This document shows positions 7,079 to 12,592 of a DNA stretch of 12,592 nt, one piece after another. The position numbers and the translations under genes are program-made. Every line of letters begins with the position of its first letter. Position 1 is the stretch's first letter. Below the pieces are notes generated by a model. It was not told the origin of the DNA. It ran no database searches and worked only from the letters and a program-made list of their open reading frames with translations. This DNA comes from JAKEGN01 sp964465665 (GTDB lineage: Bacteria; Pseudomonadota; Gammaproteobacteria; Steroidobacterales; Woeseiaceae): positions 1-12,592 of the forward strand of contig CAYXKM010000131.1 of NCBI GenBank assembly GCA_964465665.1. Direction: 5' to 3'.

Positions 7079-8830
7079 TCAGCTGGCCTTTTGCAGCGCC
7101 CTGACCACCTGCTCATGCGCGGCCAGCAATTCCGCCGGCAGACGGTCGCCGTAACCCTCGAGATAATCGCGAACGGACGACATTTCCTGTTGCCATTGGC
7201 CGATGTCCACCGAAAGCAATTCGTCGAGCACTTGCGGTGTGATGTCGAGATCGCGCGTGTCGATATCCTGGTTCATTGGCAGGTAACCGATCGGGGTTTC
7301 TCTGGCGCCGACACGATTTTCACATCGATCGATGATCCAGCGCAGCACGCGCAGGTTGTCACCGAAGCCCGGCCAGAGAAACTTGCCGGCCTTGTCCTGG
7401 CGAAACCAGTTGACATGAAAAATTCGCGGCAGCTTGTCCGATTTCCCCGCAAACGACAGCCAGTGCGCCCAGTAGTCGGCAAAGTTGTAGCCGCAAAAAG
7501 GTTTCATCGCCATCGGGTCGCGACGCACCACGCCAACGGCACCGGTTGCCGCCGCGGTGGTTTCGGAAGCGACACCGGCGCCAACCAGCACCCCGTGGCG
7601 CCAGTCCTTTGCCTCGTAAACCAGGGGCGCGAGCTCCTTGCGACGCCCGCCGAATACCAACGCCGAAATCGGCACACCCTCCGGCGCTTCCGCGAGCTGT
7701 GAATAGCTCGGGTTCTTTTTTGCCGAGACCGTGAATCGCGAATTGGGGTGCGCCGCCGGCCCGTTGCCGGGATCGTATTTGCGTCCCTGCCAGTCGACGG
7801 CCGGCGTGCCGACCTTCTTGTCTTCCCACCACGGCTGGTTGTCTTCCGTAAGCGCGACGTTCGTGAATATCGTATCGCTGCGGATCATGTCGTAAGCGTT
7901 TTTGTTGGTCTTTGCGTTCGTACCCGGTACGACACCGAAATATCCGGACTCCGGGTTGATCGCGCGAAGTACGCCGTCCTTGTCCAGGTGCAGCCAGGCA
8001 ATATCGTCGCCGAGCGTCCAGATTTTCCAGCCGGGTTGCGATGCCGGCGGAATCAGCATGGCGAGATTGGTCTTTCCGCAGGCCGATGGAAAAGCACAGG
8101 CGATGTAGTGTGTGTCACCTTGCGGGCTTTCGACGCCAACGATCAGCATGTGTTCGGCCAGCCAGCCTTCCTCCCGTGCCTGCCAGCTTGCGATGCGCAA
8201 GGCGTGGCACTTCTTGCCAAGCAGCGCATTTCCGCCATAGCCGGAGCCGAAGCTTTGAATCATGAGTTCTTCCGGAAAATGCATGATGAATCGTCGTTCC
8301 GGATTCAGGTCTCCGATCGAATGCAGTCCCTTGACGAACGTGCCGTGCTGCTCGATGCGTTTCAGTGCGGCCGTGCCCATGCGGGTCATGATGCGCATGT
8401 TGACGACGACGTAGGGACTGTCAGTAATTTCCACGCCGAGCCGCGAGTACGGCGAATCTATTGGCCCCATGCAATAGGGAACGACATACATCACGCGGCC
8501 CTGCATCGCGCCGTCGAAGAGGGCGTCGAGCTTCGGGTGCGCTTCAGCGGGGTCCATCCACAGGTTGTTCGGCCCCGCATCTTCCCTGGCCGGCGTACAG
8601 ATGTACGTCAGATGTTCGACCCTGGCGACGTCAGACGGGTGGGACCGGTGCAGGTAGCAATGCGGGTAATTTTGCGGGTCGAGCGCCACGAGATCGCCGG
8701 AACGGGTCATCTCGTTGATCAGTCGCTTGTATTCGGCCTCGCTGCCGGTGCACCAGTGAATGTCCTCGGGCTGGGTCAGCTTTGCGACGGAATCGACCCA
8801 GTCCTGGAGGGCGGTCAGTGATGACGTCAT
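7079..8830 (-). CDS. pckG: Phosphoenolpyruvate carboxykinase (GTP)
   Basis: This cytosolic enzyme converts oxaloacetate and GTP to phosphoenolpyruvate, GDP and CO2, the entry step of gluconeogenesis. The 583-aa product has the GTP-type family landmarks in order: SPYVVVNMRIMTRMG (138-152), RRFIMHFPEE (179-188), the substrate/metal region GNALLGKKCHALRIAS (200-215), His227 (EHMLIVG), the kinase-1 loop AFPSACGKTN (246-255) with hyper-reactive Cys251, and the kinase-2 motif WTLGDDIAWL (271-280). The C-terminal FGGRRKELAPLVYEA and PFCGYNFADYWAHWL regions also match. It is slightly shorter than typical members (about 600) but not broken. The ATG at 8830 is used; the open frame extends 46 codons further upstream with atypical residues and across the candidate promoter. 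Transcription converges on the cyclase-FHA gene. Confidence 0.96.
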   Translation of the reverse strand: MTSSLTALQDWVDSVAKLTQPEDIHWCTGSEAEYKRLINEMTRSGDLVALDPQNYPHCYLHRSHPSDVARVEHLTYICTPAREDAGPNNLWMDPAEAHPKLDALFDGAMQGRVMYVVPYCMGPIDSPYSRLGVEITDSPYVVVNMRIMTRMGTAALKRIEQHGTFVKGLHSIGDLNPERRFIMHFPEELMIQSFGSGYGGNALLGKKCHALRIASWQAREEGWLAEHMLIVGVESPQGDTHYIACAFPSACGKTNLAMLIPPASQPGWKIWTLGDDIAWLHLDKDGVLRAINPESGYFGVVPGTNAKTNKNAYDMIRSDTIFTNVALTEDNQPWWEDKKVGTPAVDWQGRKYDPGNGPAAHPNSRFTVSAKKNPSYSQLAEAPEGVPISALVFGGRRKELAPLVYEAKDWRHGVLVGAGVASETTAAATGAVGVVRRDPMAMKPFCGYNFADYWAHWLSFAGKSDKLPRIFHVNWFRQDKAGKFLWPGFGDNLRVLRWIIDRCENRVGARETPIGYLPMNQDIDTRDLDITPQVLDELLSVDIGQWQQEMSSVRDYLEGYGDRLPAELLAAHEQVVRALQKAS

Positions 8831-8908
8831 TCGATTATCTCTGAATCGGGTTAAAGACCTTGTGCCGGCAATGAAGACAATTCCGGGCAGGCCTGTTCGA
8901 GGGGCGCC

Positions 8909-8914
8909 ATTATA
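8909..8914 (-). promoter_or_regulatory. Candidate -10 element of the pckG promoter (TATAAT)
   Basis: On the minus strand GGGTATAATGGC gives a perfect -10 hexamer 79 bp before the pckG start codon, leaving a leader of about 70 nt. The -35 region (GGTGCA at 17-bp spacing) is poor, which suggests activator dependence. The 146 bp between the pckG start and the phasin terminator hold no other gene. Confidence 0.5.
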
Positions 8915-8979
8915 CCCATGGGACCGGAAACTGCACCCCGCCCCGCACGACCTCATCCGCACTTTCACATAAATCGCGC

Positions 8980-9016
8980 AAAAAAAAACCGCCGGTCCCG
9001 ATTCCGGGACCGACGG
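8980..9016 (-). terminator. Intrinsic terminator of the phasin gene
   Basis: On the minus strand a 12-bp GC-rich stem (9016-9005 with 9000-8989, one G-U pair) with a 4-nt loop GAAT is followed by nine consecutive T residues (8988-8980). It lies 47 bp after the phasin stop codon. This is a textbook Rho-independent terminator and isolates the phasin gene from pckG. Confidence 0.93.
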
Positions 9017-9063
9017 TCGGTCTTGCCATCCATGCCCCGGGGGAGGGGGCAGGACAGTTTTTG

Positions 9064-9645
9064 TCAGGCGGCCTGAGAGTTGCCGGAAGTCGTTGCCGCG
9101 CCCGTTTCGGTGCTGGCTTTCCTGGCTCGTGCTTTCGGCTTGCGCTTCGCGCCTGCCGATGTAGCCTTTCGTGCAGGCGATTTACCCGAAGAGGTCTTCC
9201 TCGCAGCCATGGTCTTGCCGCGCAATTCGGAAATCGTGCCTTTCAGAACGTCGCGGACTTCCATACCGGCGCTGGCGACGATACTGAAGGTATCGCGCGT
9301 GTCGATCGCGATCTTCGATACGTTCTGCGGAATCAGCCGCAACTGGGTGCGAACCAGTTCGCCGAGATTCCTGGCTTCCGCGGCAGCTTTCAGGCGGTGT
9401 GCAACCGCGTCTATCTGGTGTTCTACCAGCCGGGTCTGCTGGCGCAGTACCTGGTCGGCGGTTTTGTGCGATATGGCGGTCAGTTTCAGGCCGAGCCCGG
9501 TAATGGTCTTGACCGGCTTTTTGCCGAGCACAACGCGATCAGCAGCGGATTCGGTCCGCTCGCGGGCGCCCTTGACCAGCCGGGCATAACGACCGCGCGC
9601 CTTGTCGGCGATGCGGCTCATGGTGTTCTCAAAAGTCGGGTTCAT
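9064..9645 (-). CDS. Phasin family protein with Lys/Ala-rich C-terminal tail
   Basis: This is a 193-aa protein probably coating polyhydroxyalkanoate granules. Residues about 8-145 are predicted to be mostly amphipathic helix without Cys or Trp, as in phasins. Residues about 147-180 are rich in Lys, Arg, Ala and Ser (KTSSGKSPARK, AKRKPKARARK), resembling the histone-H1-like tails of PhaF-type phasins that bind DNA and help partition granules with the nucleoid. That role is inferred from composition. The ATG at 9645 follows GGAGA at good spacing; the open frame extends 33 codons upstream only across the promoter. The gene is monocistronic, with its own promoter and terminator. No PHA synthase is in the window, so the link to PHA rests on family resemblance. 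Confidence 0.8.
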   Translation of the reverse strand: MNPTFENTMSRIADKARGRYARLVKGARERTESAADRVVLGKKPVKTITGLGLKLTAISHKTADQVLRQQTRLVEHQIDAVAHRLKAAAEARNLGELVRTQLRLIPQNVSKIAIDTRDTFSIVASAGMEVRDVLKGTISELRGKTMAARKTSSGKSPARKATSAGAKRKPKARARKASTETGAATTSGNSQAA

Positions 9646-9659
9646 GGTGGGTCTCCGTG

Positions 9660-9687
9660 GTGCAGTGCAGCAATTGTTGCATTGCAC
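9660..9687. promoter_or_regulatory. 28-bp TGCA-rich palindrome over the phasin start site (candidate PhaR-type operator)
   Basis: The 28 bases are an imperfect palindrome centred between 9673 and 9674, matching at 12 of 14 symmetric pairs. The core is TGCAGCAATTGTTGCA (9666-9681). It overlaps the -10 hexamer by two bases and covers the expected transcription start, an ideal place for a repressor. PhaR repressors of PHA producers bind TGC/GCA-rich inverted sequences upstream of phasin genes, so PhaR is the best guess. No phaR gene is in the window. Confidence 0.55.
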
Positions 9688-9714
9688 AATAAGGCTTGGC
9701 CAGGCGTTTGTCAA
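9686..9714 (-). promoter_or_regulatory. Sigma70 promoter of the phasin gene
   Basis: On the minus strand there is a perfect -35 TTGACA (9714-9709), a 17-bp spacer and -10 TATTGT (9691-9686). The transcript would start about 9679, giving a leader of about 35 nt to the ATG at 9645. It is the best-looking promoter in the window. Confidence 0.8.
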
Positions 9715-9805
9715 GCCCCGGATTACCGCCACGCGATGCAACATAAGTGCCCTCCTCGCATCGCCCCTTCCGGGCTGAAACCCGCGAAAACACTGGCGTT
9801 GCGAT

Positions 9806-9821
9806 TGTGAACGCTTTCACG
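9806..9821. promoter_or_regulatory. CRP-like binding site
   Basis: TGTGAACGCTTTCACG matches the CRP consensus TGTGA-N6-TCACA at nine of ten conserved positions (final A is G). It lies about 210 bp upstream of the first DUF11 gene and about 95 bp upstream of the phasin -35. A single short match can occur by chance, and it also overlaps a hairpin stem. Confidence 0.35.
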
Positions 9822-10016
9822 CGGAAAGCGTGCGTCCATTCACAGTTCCGGCAGAAAAGCGGCCATTTTCGTGCGCCGCCACAGCAATTCGGCAAGAGTC
9901 GGCAATGTCCCGAAATGATGTGAGTTTGCATGCGATTCCGAGTCATCGATTCCGGCAGCAGTGACGCTGGCGGATCGTTCATCGCGGTTAACCGCACTTG
10001 CGCAAGGAATGTGACT

Positions 10017-11042
10017 TTGAACCCGAACAAGCCTGGATCACCGACCATTTTCGCGCGCGTCGCGGAAGTCGCTGCCTCGATCGCGACCATTGGCGTGGTC
10101 CTCCTTGCGTCGCAAACCGTCTGGGCCGCCGGAACTCCCGCGGGGACGGTGATCGACAACATCGCAGAAGTCAGTTTCGATGTCGGCGGTACCAGCATCT
10201 CTCTGAATTCCAATACCGTAAGCATCACTGTCGATGAACGCATCGACGTCGTCGTGACCTTGCAGAGCCCGCAGGTACTTGTAGCTGCAGGCGACACCAA
10301 TCGAAGCCTTCTGTTCCGTGTCACCAACAACGGCAACGGTACCGAGGATTTTCTGCTCGCAATCGACAGCATTCTTGCCGGCGACGATTTTGACCCGGTA
10401 CCGGCGGTGCCAGGAATCTATTTCGATACCGACGCAAGCGGGGATTTCAACGTCGGTGATGTTGCCTACACCCCCGGCAACAATGATCCGCAACTGGCGG
10501 CTGATGCCTTTGTCGACATACTTCTCGTAAATGACATTCCACTGTCCGCAGCGAACGGTCAAATCGGCTTCAGCCAGCTCGCCGCCACGTCGCTGACCGG
10601 CAATGGCGCACCGGGCGACGTGTTCGCCGGGCAAGGCGAAGGCGGCGGTGACGCCGTACTCGGCACGAGTGGCGGCCAGGCCGCGGACAGCGGCGAGTAC
10701 CTGGTATCCGATGTCACGATCAACATCGTCAAGTCGGTAGTCGTTTCGGACCCGTTTGGCGGCACACAGCCGGTACCTGGCGCAACGCTCACTTATTCAC
10801 TGGCAGTCGAGGTAACGAACTCGGGAACTGCCGGCAGCAGCACGGTGAACGACCCTGTCCCGGTCAACACCACTTATGTACCGAACAGCTTGAGCTTGAA
10901 CGGTACTCCGATGACGGATGCGATCGACGGCGATGCCGGCGAACTCAACCTCGCCGGCGTGCCGTCGGTTGTCGCGCGCCTCGGCGATCTCACGCAGGCA
11001 TCCGGAATACAAACCGTAACTTTCCAGGTAACGATCGATTGA
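10017..11042 (+). CDS. Secreted DUF11-type protein A with EF-hand-like calcium loop
   Basis: This is an exported 341-aa protein of unknown function. Residues 1-37 look like a signal peptide (hydrophobic stretch ATIGVVLLASQTVWA, cleavage near Ala37). The mature N-terminal region (about 38-200) begins AGTPAGTVIDNIAEV and contains an EF-hand/dockerin-like loop DTDASGDFNVGD (137-148). The C-terminal region (about 240-341) resembles a DUF11 beta-sandwich: PGATLTYSLAVEVTNSG, TVNDPVPVNTTYVPNS, then strands to the end. It is acidic and rich in Gly, Asp, Val and Thr. TTG at 10017 is chosen because AAGGA lies 8 bases upstream; GTG 10011 and ATG 9930 are in-frame alternatives, the latter adding atypical residues before the signal peptide. 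It is followed at 35 bp by protein B and is a paralog of protein C. Surface or periplasmic location is inferred. Confidence 0.8.
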   Translation: MNPNKPGSPTIFARVAEVAASIATIGVVLLASQTVWAAGTPAGTVIDNIAEVSFDVGGTSISLNSNTVSITVDERIDVVVTLQSPQVLVAAGDTNRSLLFRVTNNGNGTEDFLLAIDSILAGDDFDPVPAVPGIYFDTDASGDFNVGDVAYTPGNNDPQLAADAFVDILLVNDIPLSAANGQIGFSQLAATSLTGNGAPGDVFAGQGEGGGDAVLGTSGGQAADSGEYLVSDVTINIVKSVVVSDPFGGTQPVPGATLTYSLAVEVTNSGTAGSSTVNDPVPVNTTYVPNSLSLNGTPMTDAIDGDAGELNLAGVPSVVARLGDLTQASGIQTVTFQVTID

Positions 11043-11077
11043 CACTTTTTTGGAGCGATAAGAGGGGAACACACACT

Positions 11078-11572
11078 ATGAAAATCATTCATCAAATCGG
11101 CATCTGCATATTTTTCACTTCGTTTACGGTCGGCGCGTTTGCGCAGGACCCGGCAAAAGGACACCTGCAGGTGCAAACCGTTGTGCAGAAGGAAGAGGTC
11201 ATCGTTGGCGAGAACGGCGAGGAGAAGATTCTGCTCGTCGATGCGAAGACCGTCATTCCCGGCGATGAAGTCATTTACACCGTGACCTTCCGCAACATCA
11301 GCAACGATGCAGCGGAGAACGTTGTCATCACCAATCCGATCGCAGCGGACCTCGAGTACGTCGATGGTTCTGCTTTCGGCCCGGGCAGCGAGATCGTTTT
11401 CTCTGTTGACGGCGGAACGGTCTTCGCCGCTGCGAGTGAACTGTCCGTCTCCGAGGACGGCGTCGCCAGGCCCGCCGAAGCCAGGGACTTCACGCACATC
11501 CGCTGGCAAATGCAGAACGAGATCCCTGCCGGATCACAGGGGGTCGCCCGTTTCCGCGCAAGGCTGCAGTAA
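11078..11572 (+). CDS. Small secreted single-domain DUF11 protein B
   Basis: This is a 164-aa exported protein. The N-terminus MKIIHQIGICIFFTSFTVG with AFAQ at residues 20-23 is a clear signal peptide. The mature part is one DUF11-like domain: PGDEVIYTVTFRNISNDAAE, then VVITNPIAADLEYVDGSA, a middle segment with EIVFSVDGG, and a closing strand containing HIRWQMQNEIPAGSQGVARF. This is the pattern of repeat units in large DUF11 surface proteins, but here it occurs alone. The ATG at 11078 is preceded by AGAGGGG about 10 bases upstream; upstream in-frame codons overlap the end of protein A and are not part of a signal peptide. It lies in the same apparent operon, between the two paralogs A and C. 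Function is unknown; a packing partner or processed subunit of the same surface structure is possible. Confidence 0.8.
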   Translation: MKIIHQIGICIFFTSFTVGAFAQDPAKGHLQVQTVVQKEEVIVGENGEEKILLVDAKTVIPGDEVIYTVTFRNISNDAAENVVITNPIAADLEYVDGSAFGPGSEIVFSVDGGTVFAAASELSVSEDGVARPAEARDFTHIRWQMQNEIPAGSQGVARFRARLQ

Positions 11573-11706
11573 CCGATTTGTTTATAGGGCACGTTTCTTC
11601 GTGAAACGACCGCTTGCGGCGCAGGGACGCACGCGGTGCCGGCAGCCCCTGACCGGCCGGATTGGCTGGCAACACCATCAGTTGCAATGAAGCAAGGAGT
11701 ACCGTA
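11573..11706. other. Gap within the DUF11 cluster with a small hairpin
   Basis: There are 134 bp between proteins B and C. A 6-bp stem CGTTTC/GAAACG (11592-11597, 11603-11608) with loop TTCGT lies near the left end. It has no T-tract, so an attenuator or mRNA-stability role is more likely than termination. No convincing promoter was seen. A strong Shine-Dalgarno AAGGAGT at 11694-11700 precedes the next start. Confidence 0.4.
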
Positions 11707-12592
11707 ATGACACGCTTAATCGATATGACCACCCGGGTCACCAGGCTGGTCGCGTCAGCGACAATCGTGCTGCTGTCTCAGCACGCTTTCGCAGCCGGCA
11801 CCACTGCCGGTACGACGATTTCCAACCAGGCGCAGGTCGACTACGCAGTCGGTGGCACTGGGCAAACCTTCATCCTGTCCGATCCTGCCGGCAACTCGGT
11901 TCCGGGTGGAGCGAGTGGGGCGTCGCCGACAGAATTTGTCGTCGACAACCGCGTCGACTTCACACTGGTCGAATCCGGATTTAGCGGGCATACGATAGTG
12001 ACGCCCGGACAGACGGGTGCCTTCGTGGAGTTTACGTTGACGAACAACGGCAACTTCCCGCAGGACTTCCGCCTGGTCGCGACCAACCTGCTGGCCGCAT
12101 TCGGCCCGGTCGGCAGCCCCGGTCTGACCGACACCGAAGTCGACATGAGTGCATTGCAGGTCTATGTCGACAACGACGGCAATGGCCTCGACACGGGCGT
12201 TGACCAGCCGTTTGTCGATGAACTCGCCGAAGATGCTTCCGTTGTCATTTATGTCGTTGGTACCGCAGATCTGACCCTGGTCAACGGCGATGTCGCCAAC
12301 ATCAACCTGCAGGCCGTCGTCGCCGACGCCGGTGCCGCAGGACTCGGTGCCGATACCACAGACGACGTCGGCAACGCCGATACGGCAGCAATCGACGTGG
12401 TATTCGCGGAAGGCTTCGCAGAAAGTGGTGGCACGGTGTTCGCGCTGGGTGACGGCATTCTCGATGCGCAGGACGGTTTCCAGGTTTCGTCGGCTTCTTT
12501 GACCATCAGCAAGACCGCAACCCTGATCAGTGATCCGTTCAACGGAGCTACCGACCCGAAGGCAATACCGGGCGCCGTTGTGGAGTACGTGA
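11707..12592 (+). CDS. Secreted DUF11-type protein C, paralog of A (3' end outside window)
   Basis: 295 codons are visible and the frame is open to the right edge. Residues 1-29 form a signal peptide (LVASATIVLLSQHAFA). The mature protein begins AGTTAGTTISNQAQVDYAVG, aligning with AGTPAGTVIDNIAEVSFDVG of protein A. Further matches are LTNNGNFPQDFRLVAT with VTNNGNGTEDFLLAID, and SKTATLISDPFNGATDPKAI with KSVVVSDPFGGTQPVP. An EF-hand-like loop DNDGNGLDTGVD (155-166) occupies the same place as in protein A. The visible end, IPGAVVEYV, is the first strand of a DUF11 domain, so at least about 90 more residues are expected. ATG 11707 has an excellent Shine-Dalgarno AAGGAGT six bases upstream. The high similarity suggests gene duplication around protein B. 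Confidence 0.82.
   Translation, partial: MTRLIDMTTRVTRLVASATIVLLSQHAFAAGTTAGTTISNQAQVDYAVGGTGQTFILSDPAGNSVPGGASGASPTEFVVDNRVDFTLVESGFSGHTIVTPGQTGAFVEFTLTNNGNFPQDFRLVATNLLAAFGPVGSPGLTDTEVDMSALQVYVDNDGNGLDTGVDQPFVDELAEDASVVIYVVGTADLTLVNGDVANINLQAVVADAGAAGLGADTTDDVGNADTAAIDVVFAEGFAESGGTVFALGDGILDAQDGFQVSSASLTISKTATLISDPFNGATDPKAIPGAVVEYV

Larger units (their letters stand above)
9646..10016. other. 371-bp divergent intergenic region between phasin and DUF11 cluster
   Basis: The left part holds the phasin promoter and palindrome. The middle holds a stem-loop (ACGCTTTC at 9811-9818 pairing with 9824-9831, 5-nt loop) that overlaps a CRP-like site. Further right TCGGCAA occurs twice with a 10-bp period (9889-9895, 9899-9905). 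No convincing sigma70 promoter for the rightward cluster was seen. In-frame codons from ATG 9930 exist, but they look like fortuitous upstream extension. Confidence 0.5.

Noticed and set aside
5824..7116. 430-codon minus-strand open frame across the cyclase-FHA gene and the hairpin pair
   Set aside because: It overlaps a well-supported gene, reads through both hairpins and overlaps the pckG end; its composition is not protein-like.
7748..8821. Long plus-strand open frame opposite pckG
   Set aside because: It is wholly antisense to a clear PEP carboxykinase and the product has no recognisable domain; it reflects high-GC codon bias on the opposite strand.
8831..8968. Possible 46-codon N-terminal extension of PEP carboxykinase
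   Set aside because: The added residues do not look like the family N-terminus and would cover the candidate TATAAT promoter element.
1..12592. CRISPR array, tRNA or rRNA genes, integrase or transposase genes
   Set aside because: No regularly spaced repeats, no tRNA or rRNA signature and no recombinase motifs were seen while reading either strand.

Overview
The window looks like a chromosomal stretch of a moderately GC-rich gammaproteobacterium. The DusA-type dihydrouridine synthase, TrkH, KdpDE-like pair, GTP-dependent PEP carboxykinase and phasin fit an environmental, PHA-granule-forming lineage (Woeseia/Steroidobacter/Xanthomonadales-like). That placement is inference from gene content only. 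No rRNA, tRNA, CRISPR array or transposase gene is visible.

Layout. 1-1329 (-): trkH, a K+ uptake channel subunit, with its 3' end beyond the left edge. 1424-3662 (+): a kdpD-like membrane histidine kinase lacking the cytoplasmic N-terminal half of classical KdpD, followed one base later by a kdpE-like response regulator. The pair is divergent from trkH, and the shared intergenic region carries an 11-bp direct repeat resembling an OmpR/KdpE box, so the two-component system plausibly controls the adjacent trkH. After kdpE comes a long hairpin flanked by A/T tracts, either a bidirectional terminator or a REP-like repeat. 3831-4793 (+): dusA. 4912-5733 (+): an unassigned class I SAM methyltransferase. 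5902-6801 (+): a class III nucleotide cyclase fused to an FHA domain, with His in place of the usual catalytic Asn. The convergent gap 6802-7078 holds two hairpins in opposite orientation whose stems differ but whose loops are nearly identical.

7079-8830 (-): pckG, the gluconeogenic PEP carboxykinase. 8980-9016 (-): a textbook intrinsic terminator ending the phasin gene at 9064-9645 (-). The phasin gene has a consensus-like sigma70 promoter overlapped by a 28-bp TGCA-rich palindrome, a good candidate operator (PhaR-like). The 371-bp divergent gap to the right also contains a CRP-like site.

10017-12592 (+): three tandem secreted proteins with DUF11-type (conserved-repeat) beta-sandwich segments. 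The first and third are paralogs with related signal peptides, N-terminal domains and EF-hand-like calcium loops at matching places. The middle one is a short stand-alone DUF11 protein. The third runs off the right edge, so the cluster continues outside the window. It is the least characterised part of the window.
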